From: Candidatus Symbiobacter mobilis CR
Lineage (GTDB): Bacteria > Pseudomonadota > Gammaproteobacteria > Burkholderiales > Burkholderiaceae_C
DNA length: 64,000 nucleotides
Assembly (NCBI RefSeq): GCF_000477435.1
Contig: NC_022576.1
Span: 372,001 to 436,000 of the forward strand
Direction of reading: 5' to 3'
Made by a program: the position numbers and the translations under genes. This document shows, one piece after another, positions 28,079 through 38,678 of the stretch. The notes under the pieces are model-generated. The model saw nothing but the letters and a program-made list of their open reading frames with translations. It was not told the origin of the DNA and did not search any database. Numbering within the stretch: the stretch's first letter is position 1; each line of letters opens with the position of its first letter.

Positions 28079-30082
28079 ATGAAAAACCGTTTTCTGCTTC
28101 TTCTGACCCTGTGGTGGATTGTCGTATCCACGGCGGGTTGTTCTCTCCTCCCTGCTTCCCGCAGTGCCCCAACGGCTGCCGCCGCTGCCGCGCAACGAGC
28201 GGCGTCGGCACCCAAGTCTGCGCAGCACAACGCGGAGGACTTGTTTTTGCCTGCCTCGGCGCTGGAGGAACCCGTGCCTACAGCAACGCTGCCGCGTTCC
28301 CCAGCCTTCGATCCAGACCGCTTGCTACCCCGCTTCGGCGCTGCACGGATGGATCAGGTGCTGCTGTACACCTCTGCCGCCAACGCGGTATGGATGCGTG
28401 CCGCAGGGCTCGACCCTGCGCAGGCGCCCAAGCTTTGGGAAGGGTTCCTGCGCAAATACAAGATTCCGTATCGCAAGCTCTCTGTGGTCTCGCAGCTTGC
28501 CCAGGCGCCGGTGGGGACGCTGGTGCTTCCGTCCCAGGTCGCTCTCGACGCGCAGGAGCGCGACGCAATCCTGGCGTACCGGCAACGTGGGGGCAGCGTA
28601 TTCGCCACATGGCTGGCCGGTACCCGTTCGCCGGATGGGAAATGGCTGGGGCTGGGTTTTTTGCGCGATACCTTGGGCGTAACCTTGCTTGGCGATACCC
28701 GGGATGACGACACCATGTTTTTTCTGACCCTGTATGGTGATTCCCCCGTCACCCACCATCTCTCTGCGGGAGCGCGCGTGTGGCTGCCACGCACTCCGGG
28801 GTGGTACCCGCTACGGTTAGCGGGCGCACCCGCTGCGGCGCACATGATGGATTGGGGACGATCCTTCGAGGCACACACCCCGGGAGGTCCTATTCTGTAT
28901 GACGAAAAGCGCTACGAATCCGGGCACCTATCTCGTTCCGTGGTGTGGGGTGTTCCAGAAGCAGTTTGGGGCGGAGCCGATGCGCGTTTCCTCGAAGCCA
29001 TCCTCCACAATGGCTTGTTGTGGACGTTGCGCCAGCCCGATGCCTACTTGGCAACGTGGCCCTATCCCTATCGCAGTGCTTTTGTCGTCGCGATCGAAGG
29101 GCACGATGGTGTGACCGATGTGGACATCGACTTTGCGCGCATGTTGCGGAAATCGGGTCTGCGTGCCACGTACTACCTGCCCAGCGAAGAATTGGATGCT
29201 CCGGAAGTTGTCGAGACGATGCAATCGATTCTTGCCGACGGGTTCCATGAGTTTGCCTACTATGGCGATCACCTCAAGGGCTTTGCGCGGCAGACCCCCG
29301 AAGTGCAGGCCGAGCGGTTGGAAGCGATGCGCGATGCTGTTCGCAAAGCTGGGTTGCCCGTGGAAAAGGATGCGGGGTTTCGTGTGCCGTTCGAGTCTTA
29401 CGATGTACATACCAGCGCGCTGCTGGCCCAAATGGGGTTTGGCCACCAACTTGCTTTTATGGATGTGACCGATGCCTGCGTTCCGAAAATCGCTCCCACT
29501 AACCTCATGGGGCCTAAGCCTGCTATCCCGCTGGTGTTTCTGCCCAGAACCCTGATGGGGCTGGAAGATTGGCTGCTTGACAACCCAGATACCGGCGTGG
29601 ATGATTTCTTCACGATGCTCGACCGCAATGACCGCATGGGTGGGCTGTCGATCGTGACCCTGCCTACCGCATCCATGGTACCGGCTGAACAGCTTCGGCT
29701 GTTTTTCTCGACGGCCCAAGCCATGCCTCCCGAGGTATGGCGTGCGCAGGCAGGGCAAGTTGCGAGATGGTGGACGCAGCGGGAGCAAACCTCGGTGCGT
29801 ATCGAACCTATCGTCTCTGCTGCAAGCAGGCTTCAATCAAGCATGCTCCAACTCATTGTGACGGTACCCGAAGGGGCGACATACAGTCCTGCCGTGTATC
29901 TTCATCTTCCCAGCCCGGATGTGACTGCAAGACTGTCCCCGGTGGCATCTTCCACGCCTACTCCAGCGATCCACACTGTCGATCCGTGGCGGGTGGCGGT
30001 ATCGCTGGAAGGCATTCCGCCCGGTACGCACCGCTGGAACCTGGACTTTCCCCTCCATCGCGAGGTTTTTTCCATCCACTGA
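28079..30082 (+). CDS. Lipoprotein paralogue of the NodB-like deacetylase, active-site residues degenerate
   Basis: This 667-residue protein has a lipoprotein signal ending in STAGC (C21) followed by Ser, predicting outer-membrane attachment. An Ala/Ser-rich linker, an amidotransferase-like domain (with TLVLPSQVALDAQERDAILA and GGSVFATWLAGTRS), a NodB-like domain and a beta-sandwich tail follow in the same order as the protein at 20728. The HxxxH pair of that paralogue is replaced: YHGDEH becomes YYGDHL near residue 395. The first motif reads EGHDG instead of DTEEG. It may bind polymer or assist its paralogue without deacetylating. The ATG at 28079 gives the clean lipoprotein signal. Confidence 0.72.
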   Translation: MKNRFLLLLTLWWIVVSTAGCSLLPASRSAPTAAAAAAQRAASAPKSAQHNAEDLFLPASALEEPVPTATLPRSPAFDPDRLLPRFGAARMDQVLLYTSAANAVWMRAAGLDPAQAPKLWEGFLRKYKIPYRKLSVVSQLAQAPVGTLVLPSQVALDAQERDAILAYRQRGGSVFATWLAGTRSPDGKWLGLGFLRDTLGVTLLGDTRDDDTMFFLTLYGDSPVTHHLSAGARVWLPRTPGWYPLRLAGAPAAAHMMDWGRSFEAHTPGGPILYDEKRYESGHLSRSVVWGVPEAVWGGADARFLEAILHNGLLWTLRQPDAYLATWPYPYRSAFVVAIEGHDGVTDVDIDFARMLRKSGLRATYYLPSEELDAPEVVETMQSILADGFHEFAYYGDHLKGFARQTPEVQAERLEAMRDAVRKAGLPVEKDAGFRVPFESYDVHTSALLAQMGFGHQLAFMDVTDACVPKIAPTNLMGPKPAIPLVFLPRTLMGLEDWLLDNPDTGVDDFFTMLDRNDRMGGLSIVTLPTASMVPAEQLRLFFSTAQAMPPEVWRAQAGQVARWWTQREQTSVRIEPIVSAASRLQSSMLQLIVTVPEGATYSPAVYLHLPSPDVTARLSPVASSTPTPAIHTVDPWRVAVSLEGIPPGTHRWNLDFPLHREVFSIH

Positions 30083-30096
30083 TCCCCCCTATTCCC

Positions 30097-30792
30097 ATGC
30101 TGCACCTCTCTCATCCTCAACGTATCGTTTCGTGGATCTGCTGCGCGCTGCTTGGCAGCACCGGTGCCCAGGCCCAGCCTGCGGGCCAGCTCTACGACCC
30201 CGTACCCCCAGCAGACTCTGCCTACCTGCGCTATGTGTTGTCTGCGGTGCAAGGCTCGCTGGAAGTCAGCCTGGGCGATGCCGTGCATGGGGTCGATGCC
30301 CAAAAGGTCAGCGCATACCGCATCGTCCGGGCTGGTAGTCACCGCGTGGGGGTACGTGCTGCGGGTTCACGTAGCCCCTACCGGTATATCGATGTGGAAC
30401 TCACTCCCTCTGGCGCGACGACGCTGGTATTTCCGGATGCTGCAGGGAGTCAACCTCCCTTGCGTTTTCAGGATCAGGCCAATACCAACAGGCTCAAGGC
30501 ACGTATCACGCTATACCACTTGGCCGATAAGGCAGGCCCTGTGCATCTGCAAGCAGGTACCCGAACGGTGTTTTCCAACGTTGCATTCGGCAAGACGGCC
30601 AGCATGCAGGTCAACCCGGTTTCGGTCACTTTCGACGCCATGGATGCCGGGAACCCGACCAACAAACTTGCTACGGCATCCGTTTCCTTGCAGCAGGGGG
30701 GCACCTACAGCTTATTCCTGCTGCCCGGTACGCTACACCCCACTTTGTTGACTTTGCAAAACCAGACAGAACGCTATACCCCCAAGCCCTGA
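30097..30792 (+). CDS. algF: AlgF-like periplasmic protein of polysaccharide O-acetylation
   Basis: This 231-residue precursor has a signal peptide ending near AQAQ (about 28). The mature part begins QLYDPVPPADSAYLRYVLS, matching the start of AlgF (LYGPSAPKGSSFVRVYNA pattern). It later has a NPVSVTFDA block with a C-terminal strand-rich region. AlgF is needed for O-acetylation of alginate, and WssG in acetylated-cellulose clusters is similar. It starts 14 bases after the lipoprotein gene and 36 bases before the AlgJ-like gene, so the three form an operon. The symbol is by family, not proven function. Confidence 0.72.
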   Translation: MLHLSHPQRIVSWICCALLGSTGAQAQPAGQLYDPVPPADSAYLRYVLSAVQGSLEVSLGDAVHGVDAQKVSAYRIVRAGSHRVGVRAAGSRSPYRYIDVELTPSGATTLVFPDAAGSQPPLRFQDQANTNRLKARITLYHLADKAGPVHLQAGTRTVFSNVAFGKTASMQVNPVSVTFDAMDAGNPTNKLATASVSLQQGGTYSLFLLPGTLHPTLLTLQNQTERYTPKP

Positions 30793-30828
30793 TTTCCCCT
30801 GTGTTTATTCCTGACGATGAGGTTGACT

Positions 30829-31896
30829 ATGCACACTTTTTCCTTTCGTTCCATCCTCCGTACTGACCTTGCTGCGCTTGCGTTCTGTGGAGTTGTCTTG
30901 GTGCTGTGCGCACTCATGCTGCCTGGTGCGCAGGCTGCCCCTGCCCACGCCAGTCCCGTTGTGATAGGCAAGGACGGTTGGCTCTTCACTCCCTATGAAT
31001 TCGCTACCGAAGCCGACAAGGTCGATACCGAAGCCAGCCTTTCCATGCTGCAGAAAGCCCATGCGTTGTTTGCGCAGCGGGGCATCGCGATGGTGCTGGT
31101 GCTCATTCCACACAAGATTCGTGTGTACGCGCACCATCTGCCCGATGACAAACCCTTGGACGCATACACCGCGCAGAAATATGACTACGCTGTGCAGACG
31201 CTGCGTGCAGGGGGGGTGCCCGTCGTGGACCTGCACAAGCCCTTCTTGACGAGCCCCTTGCGTGACAGCGATACCCTCCTGTTTTTCAAGACGGATACGC
31301 ACTGGACTCCAACAGGGGCGATGCTGGCTGCCGAGAGAGTCCGAGCGACTTTCGACGCCGACCCCGCCTTGCGCGCAGCCTTGGCGGCGACTCCGCCTGC
31401 CCCATTCCTTCTCCACCGGGATGCCAAACCGCGAGCCAGCCGCACGCGGGATCTGGCGCGTTTGCTTCCTGCTGGAACCACTGCACCGCCTATCGAAAGA
31501 ATCCTGTACTACCGCGTAGAGCGGGAAGGGGGGGCGGGAACAGCCAATGCAGACCCCTTGGCAGCGGCATCTACTGTCGCCATCACGGCCATTGGAAGCA
31601 GCTTCACCTTTTCAGGCACGGGGTACCCGGACGCCTTGCGCTATACCCTGCAGCGCGATGTGCTCGACATCTCGCTCCCTACTGACCAAGGCCCTTGGTA
31701 TGGGATGGATCAATACCTGCGTGACGCTTCTTTTCGGGAAACGCCGCCCAAGATCATCTTGTGGGAAATCCCGGAGCGAGAGTTGCGTTCTCCGCCCAAC
31801 TATCCTTTCCGTGATCCGCGCTATATCGTGGACAACGCCAAATGGCTGGAATCGCTCACGGAACTATTGCGCCCCCAAGGCGCTGCGGTTCGCTGA
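30829..31896 (+). CDS. algJ: AlgJ-like SGNH O-acetyltransferase component
   Basis: This 355-residue exported protein has a signal peptide ending near AQA-AP. The SGNH-like fold shows IGKDGWLF, the catalytic pair D156-x-H158 in KTDTHWTPTG and the likely nucleophile S258 in IGSSFTF. The C-terminus has YGMDQYLRD and LWEIPERELRSPPNY. AlgJ and AlgX move acetyl groups to polymer in the periplasm after an MBOAT protein (AlgI) exports them. No AlgI is in the window. The ATG at 30829 is preferred over one at 30817 because GAGG lies six bases upstream. It is homologous to the gene at 61877 but lacks that protein's extra C-terminal domain. Confidence 0.78.
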   Translation: MHTFSFRSILRTDLAALAFCGVVLVLCALMLPGAQAAPAHASPVVIGKDGWLFTPYEFATEADKVDTEASLSMLQKAHALFAQRGIAMVLVLIPHKIRVYAHHLPDDKPLDAYTAQKYDYAVQTLRAGGVPVVDLHKPFLTSPLRDSDTLLFFKTDTHWTPTGAMLAAERVRATFDADPALRAALAATPPAPFLLHRDAKPRASRTRDLARLLPAGTTAPPIERILYYRVEREGGAGTANADPLAAASTVAITAIGSSFTFSGTGYPDALRYTLQRDVLDISLPTDQGPWYGMDQYLRDASFRETPPKIILWEIPERELRSPPNYPFRDPRYIVDNAKWLESLTELLRPQGAAVR

Positions 31897-31953
31897 ACAG
31901 CGTTGTGGTGTGTAGGGAGTGCGGGAGTAGGTGAGTACCCGCAATCTCTGCAC

Positions 31954-34030
<2,077 letters not shown>

Positions 34031-34031
<1 letters not shown>

Positions 34032-34522
34032 CAATGGTTCATCCCCAGTTCGGAAGGATCGAGCAAGGCTTGGATGTTCATGACGATGAGGGTGCGTTCC
34101 CCTTGGGTGACCAACCCGGTGATGAACCGGCTATCGACCATAGTCTGGAACTGGGGAGCGGGTTTGATCGTATCCGCACGCACGCTCACGACGTCAGAGA
34201 CGGCATCGACGACTACGCCGATGACTGTTCCATGCACGCGCAGGACGATTACGACTGTGAAGTCGTTGTATTCGGCATCCGGCAGCCCCAGTTTCAAGCG
34301 CATATCGACGATCGGGACGATCACCCCCCGCAGGTTGATGACTCCCTTGACGAACATCGGGGCATTGACCATGCGGGTAGGCTCTTCATACGAACGAATC
34401 TCCTGCACTTGCAGGATGCCAATGATGTATTCCTCCGTGCCAAGGCGCAGGCTGAGGTACTCGCTTTCGCCAATCCCAGCGGTAGAAGAGGGGGAAATCT
34501 TGGATGGTTCTGGAGAGTTCAT
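34031..34522 (-). CDS. cheW: Chemotaxis coupling protein
   Basis: This 163-residue CheW links methyl-accepting proteins to CheA at the inner face of the membrane. It shows the family pattern: EEYIIGILQVQEIRS, the MVNAPMFVKGVINLRGVIVPIVDMRLKLGL segment in two beta barrels, and FITGLVTQGERTLIVMNI at the end. The N-terminus is a short Pro/Ser-rich extension. It lies far from the cheY-like gene at the left edge. An array of GGAAACGC repeats begins 16 bases upstream of its start, where its promoter would be expected. Confidence 0.93.
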
Positions 34523-34537
34523 GCAACGATCCTTGGA

Positions 34538-34646
34538 GGAAACGCTCTGTAAAGGAAACGCAAAGGAAACGCTATGCGTTATGAAAAGGAAACGCTATGC
34601 GTTATAGAGGAAACGCTATGCGTTATAGAGGAAACGCAGAGCGTTA
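34538..34646. repeat. GGAAACGC-type repeat array with internal dyads, upstream of cheW
   Basis: Six GGAAACGC units occur here. Four are full units of GGAAACGCTATGCGTTA or a close variant, starting at 34565, 34588, 34609 and 34630 (spacing 23, 21 and 21). They are preceded by shorter copies at 34538 and 34554. Each full unit contains the dyad AACGC-TAT-GCGTT, so single units could form small hairpins or bind a dimeric protein. It lies between cheW and the decarboxylase gene, both on the minus strand. Confidence 0.85.
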
Positions 34647-34754
34647 GTGCGGAAAATGTCCGCAACCCTTGACTGCCCGTGCGTCGCACCGGCCACTGCG
34701 CAGGAGACGAATCCGAGTGTAGCTTTGCGTTATGTCGGCGAGCGTGGAGCCTAT

Positions 34755-37040
34755 TTACTGCACGCAATCCGCAAAGTACCCCACGCTGCCATCGGGCTGG
34801 ACTTCCTCGACCAAGCCGTGGATATCGGTTTCAAAACCCGGGCACTGCGTGTTGAACTCGCGAGAGAAACGCAAGTAGTCGACGATCCTGCGGTTGAAGA
34901 CTTCGCCCGGGATGAGTAAAGGAATCCCAGGGGGGTATGGGGTCACCAACCCCACTGTCACCTTGCCTTCCAGCTCGTTGATGGGAACGCGGACGGTCTT
35001 GCGCAGCGCGATGTGCGCATGCGCTTCGCTGGGCTTCATGGCCGGCGCCAACTCGCTAAGGTACATCTCGGTAGTCAGGCGGGCAACGTCATACCTGGCG
35101 TAGAGTTGGTGGATGCGCTGGCATAGGTCGGCCAAGCCCATTTCTTCGTACTGTGGGAACTTTTGGCAGAACTCGGGCATCGACTTCCACATCGGCTGGT
35201 TTTTGGCGTAGTCGTCCTTGAATTGCTGTAGCGCAGTGACCATGCTATTCCACCGCCCTTTGGTGATGCCGATGGTGAACATGATGAAGAAGCTGTACAG
35301 CCCGGTCTTTTCCACCACCACCCCGTGTTCGGCCAAGAATTTGGTGACCACGCTTGCGGGAATGCCGGTGGGTGCGAATCGTCCGTCCAAGTCGAGCCCA
35401 GGGGTAACCACGGTGGATTTGATCGGATCGAGCATGTTGAAGCCATCAACGATTTCGCCGAATCCATGCCAGTCCGTGCCAATGCGTTGAGACCGTGATT
35501 CCCCACGCAACACCCAGTCGTTGGGTTGACCGATGCCTTCTTCGGCCAGCGAATTCGGGCCCCAGACGCTGAACCACCAGTCATTGCCATATTCCTGCGC
35601 AATCTTGCGCATCGCACGCCGAAAGTCGAGCGCCTCGGCAATGCTTTCCTCGACCAGTGCCGTGCCCCCAGGCGGTTCCATCATCGCGGCAGCCACGTCG
35701 CAGCTTGCGATGATGCTGTACTGCGGGCTGGTGCTGGTGTGCATGAGATATGCCTCTTTGAACAGGTGCCTATCGAGTGTGATCGACTGGGCATCCTGCA
35801 CGAGCACATGGCTGGCCTGGCTGATCCCGGCGAGCAGTTTGTGGATCGACTGCGTCGAATACACCATCGTGTTTTTGGGGCGGATGCGTTCTTTGCCCAT
35901 GGCGTGGTAAGTGCCATAGAACGGATGGAACGCTGCGTGGGGCAACCAGGCTTCGTCGAAGTGGATGTTCTCGACGAAGCCGTCGAGCATCGACTTGATC
36001 GTTTCGGTGTTGTAGAGCACCCCGTCATAGGTTGACTGTGTCAACGTCAGGATCCGCGGTCGGATCGTCGTCGCTTGCAGTGTGGGCAGGTGCTTGCGAA
36101 TGAGCGGGTTGCTCGCAATCTTGGCGCGGATGCTCGCAGGCTCGAATTCGCTGCTGGGGATCGGCCCGATGATTCCAAAGTGGTTGCGCGTGGGTTTGAG
36201 AAATACGGGAATCGCGCCGGTCATGACGATCGCATGCAGGATCGATTTATGGCAGTTGCGGTCGACGACAACCACATCGTTGGGCGCCACGGTGTGGTGC
36301 CACACCATCTTGTTGCTTGTGCTTGTCCCGTTAGTCACGAAAAAGCAGTGGTCGGCATTGAAGATGCGTGCGGCATTGCGTTCGCTTTTGCCGATCGCGC
36401 CATCGTGGTCGAGCAGTTGGCCCAGTTCTTCGACGGCGTTGCATACATCTGCGCGAAGCATGTTTTCCCCGTAGAACTGGTGGTACATCTGCCCCACCGG
36501 GCTTTTGAGGAAGGCCACGCCGCCGGAATGTCCGGGGCAGTGCCACGAGTACGAACCGTCCTCGGCGTAGTCCAGGAGGGCCTTGAAGAATGGAGGCTGC
36601 ACGCCTTCGAGGTAGCTTTTGGCCTCCCGAATCAAATGGCGTGCAACGAATTCGGGCGTGTCCTCGAACATGTGGATGAATCCGTGCAGCTCGCGCAGGA
36701 TGTCATTAGGCAGGTGCCTGGACGTCTTGGTTTCCCCGTAGACATAAATAGGTACGTCAGCATTTTTGCGGCGTACTTCTTCAATGAAGTGGCGCAGGTT
36801 CAAGACGACGGGGTCGAGACCTGGCCCGGCTGAGAACTCCTCGTCGTCGATGGACAGAATGAAGGCACTGGCACGACTTTGCTGTTGGGCAAATTGGCTC
36901 AAGTCTCCATAACTAGTGACCCCCAGTATCTCGAAGCCTTCCGATTCGATGGCCTGCGCCAAGGCACGGATGCCCAGCCCCGAGGTGTTTTCGGACCGAA
37001 AGTCTTCGTCGATGATGACGATGGGGAAACGAAACTTCAT
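34755..37040 (-). CDS. Fold-type I basic amino acid decarboxylase (Orn/Lys/Arg family)
   Basis: This 761-residue PLP enzyme is of the inducible/biodegradative Orn/Lys/Arg decarboxylase group. The N-terminal receiver-like wing domain (about 1-130) precedes the PLP core, which has SWHCPGHSGGVAF, the His/Thr-rich cofactor region and the Schiff-base lysine K401 in YSTQSIHKLLAG. The C-terminal domain ends with VTPYPPGIPLLIPGE. These enzymes make cadaverine, agmatine or putrescine and help with acid stress or polyamine supply. Substrate cannot be decided by eye; similar genes in Burkholderiales are annotated as arginine/lysine/ornithine decarboxylases. Length is full. Confidence 0.9.
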   Translation of the reverse strand: MKFRFPIVIIDEDFRSENTSGLGIRALAQAIESEGFEILGVTSYGDLSQFAQQQSRASAFILSIDDEEFSAGPGLDPVVLNLRHFIEEVRRKNADVPIYVYGETKTSRHLPNDILRELHGFIHMFEDTPEFVARHLIREAKSYLEGVQPPFFKALLDYAEDGSYSWHCPGHSGGVAFLKSPVGQMYHQFYGENMLRADVCNAVEELGQLLDHDGAIGKSERNAARIFNADHCFFVTNGTSTSNKMVWHHTVAPNDVVVVDRNCHKSILHAIVMTGAIPVFLKPTRNHFGIIGPIPSSEFEPASIRAKIASNPLIRKHLPTLQATTIRPRILTLTQSTYDGVLYNTETIKSMLDGFVENIHFDEAWLPHAAFHPFYGTYHAMGKERIRPKNTMVYSTQSIHKLLAGISQASHVLVQDAQSITLDRHLFKEAYLMHTSTSPQYSIIASCDVAAAMMEPPGGTALVEESIAEALDFRRAMRKIAQEYGNDWWFSVWGPNSLAEEGIGQPNDWVLRGESRSQRIGTDWHGFGEIVDGFNMLDPIKSTVVTPGLDLDGRFAPTGIPASVVTKFLAEHGVVVEKTGLYSFFIMFTIGITKGRWNSMVTALQQFKDDYAKNQPMWKSMPEFCQKFPQYEEMGLADLCQRIHQLYARYDVARLTTEMYLSELAPAMKPSEAHAHIALRKTVRVPINELEGKVTVGLVTPYPPGIPLLIPGEVFNRRIVDYLRFSREFNTQCPGFETDIHGLVEEVQPDGSVGYFADCVQ

Positions 37041-37142
37041 GGATCACTCGCTCGCACTGGCCTGATGAGGCAAAAAAGGCAGAAAGTGTACGGGGCAGGG
37101 GGGTTTTGATTCCTCTTTCTCTGGCTACTCCGTATAGTCGAT

Positions 37143-37162
37143 GGCGGGCGAAAGTGCCCGCC
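37143..37162. promoter_or_regulatory. GC-rich stem-loop in decarboxylase/pyrE divergent region
   Basis: GGCGGGC and GCCCGCC form a perfect 7-bp stem around GAAAGT. It is followed at once by TACAAT (37163-37168), a fair -10 box reading toward pyrE. No matching -35 could be identified. It may act as an operator over the promoter or a 5' structure of the decarboxylase transcript. Confidence 0.35.
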
Positions 37163-37247
37163 TACAATGCTTTGGAGCCGTTGGGGCATCTTCGATTTGT
37201 GTCTGTGCCCCTGTACTTTTTCGTGTTGTATTCCCTGTTTTGTCCGG

Positions 37248-37928
37248 ATGAACGACGCTACCCCTCCCGCTGTACCTGATGAACTGGCCCAGGAGTTCGT
37301 CCGCTTTGCGTTGGAGTGCGGGGTGCTGCGTTTTGGTGAATTCCGAACCAAGGCAGGCCGTTTGAGTCCGTATTTCTTTCATGCCGCCTTGTTTTGTGAC
37401 GGTGCCAGGCTCGACCGTCTGGCGCAGTTTTATGCGCGTCGCCTGTTGGAAGAGGGTGTCGAATTCGATGTGCTCTTCGGGTCTGCGTACAAGGGGATAC
37501 CCCTTGCAGCGGCCTTGAGCGTAGAGCTGGCCCGGCGCGGGCACAACAAGCCCTTTGCCTACCATCGCAAGGAAGCCAAGGATCACGGGGAAGGTGGTTT
37601 GCTCATTGGCGCTCCGCTGCAGGGGCGGGTACTCATCGTTGACGACGTGATTTCTGCGGGGTCTAGCGTGCGCGAGTGTGTTTCCCTCATCCGCCAAGCT
37701 GGGGCTATACCCAGTGCCCTGCTGATTGCGCTCGACCGCCAGGAAAGGGCTACGGAGGACGGGGTACAAGAAAGTGCCGTCCGTTTTGTCGAGCGTAGTT
37801 TCGGAATGCAGGTGGTATCGATCGCTCGGCTGGACGATCTGCTGGACCATCTGCGCTACAGCCATGATGAGGTGTTCGCCGGGGTGTACGACCGGGTTTT
37901 GGCGTACCGCCAAAGGTACGGCGCATAA
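37248..37928 (+). CDS. pyrE: Orotate phosphoribosyltransferase
   Basis: This 226-residue enzyme joins orotate to PRPP to give OMP in pyrimidine synthesis. It has the FRTKAGRLSPYFF segment, KGIPLA, YHRKEAKDHGEGG flexible loop and the PRPP-binding signature VLIVDDVISAGSSVRE. Length is as usual for proteobacterial PyrE. The ATG at 37248 gives the expected N-terminus; its ribosome site is weak. It is divergent from the decarboxylase and followed by a DUF4124 gene after three bases. Confidence 0.94.
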   Translation: MNDATPPAVPDELAQEFVRFALECGVLRFGEFRTKAGRLSPYFFHAALFCDGARLDRLAQFYARRLLEEGVEFDVLFGSAYKGIPLAAALSVELARRGHNKPFAYHRKEAKDHGEGGLLIGAPLQGRVLIVDDVISAGSSVRECVSLIRQAGAIPSALLIALDRQERATEDGVQESAVRFVERSFGMQVVSIARLDDLLDHLRYSHDEVFAGVYDRVLAYRQRYGA

Positions 37929-37931
37929 GCT

Positions 37932-38678
37932 GTGAACCGGTACATGAATCTGAGGAATTGGAAACAGGCAATGGGGCACAGTGCCGTGCAAGGGGCGCTG
38001 GCTCGCGGATTGCGGTGGCTCCTGCCTGTGGGTATGGCGGTGGGGTATGCCTCTGGTGTGATGGCCGGAGAGATTTACACATGCATCGATGGGCAAGGAC
38101 GCAAGCTGACTTCGGATCGTCCGATCAAGGAATGCCGGGATCGTGAGCAACTCATGCTCAATCCCAGCGGCACGGTCAAAGCTCGGATCGGCCCGGTATT
38201 GACCGAACGGGAGCTGGGGTTGCTGGAAGCGCAACGTCGCAGGGAAAAGGCGGAACAGGATCGGCTGTTGGAGGAAAAGAAGCGTGATCGGGCATTGTTG
38301 GCGCGCTATCCCACTCCGGAATTGCACAGCAAAGATCGTGCAGCAGCCTTGGCCAATATCGACCGGATCAAGCAAATTGCTGCACGACGTATTGCGGAAC
38401 TGAAGAAAGATCGGCAGAAACTGCTCGCTGAGGCAGATTTCTACAAGCAGGACCGCAGCAAGATGCCGGCCAAGCTATCCCATCAGATCGATGAAGTGGG
38501 GCAGGCCTTGGCGGCACAAGATCGCTTCCTCGCAGAACAAAATGCAGAGGCTGAACGGATCAACAAGCGTTTCGACGAGGAGTTCGCTCGCCTGACCCCG
38601 CTATGGCGCATGGCAGCAGAGGCCTACATTCCTTCAGACGCACCGGCAGAAGATCTCCCGCCCCCCATTACGGAGTGA
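37932..38678 (+). CDS. Exported DUF4124-domain protein with coiled coil
   Basis: This 248-residue precursor has a signal peptide ending VMA-G (about residue 45 from the GTG start). A DUF4124-type motif follows (EIYTCIDGQGRKLTSDRPI, with the Cys). A long charged helical coiled coil (about 95-215) and a Pro-rich end (DLPPPITE) complete it. DUF4124 proteins are periplasmic and poorly understood. The start is either GTG at 37932 or ATG at 37944. It lies three bases after pyrE, so the two are co-transcribed. Confidence 0.8.
   Translation: MNRYMNLRNWKQAMGHSAVQGALARGLRWLLPVGMAVGYASGVMAGEIYTCIDGQGRKLTSDRPIKECRDREQLMLNPSGTVKARIGPVLTERELGLLEAQRRREKAEQDRLLEEKKRDRALLARYPTPELHSKDRAAALANIDRIKQIAARRIAELKKDRQKLLAEADFYKQDRSKMPAKLSHQIDEVGQALAAQDRFLAEQNAEAERINKRFDEEFARLTPLWRMAAEAYIPSDAPAEDLPPPITE

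Noticed and set aside
34538-34646. CRISPR array
   Set aside because: Units of 17 bases are nearly contiguous with 4-6 base gaps; there are no spacers and no cas genes.
37125-38375. 416-codon minus-strand open frame over pyrE and the DUF4124 gene
   Set aside because: It lies opposite two clearly real genes and has no recognisable domain; third-position pattern follows the plus-strand genes.
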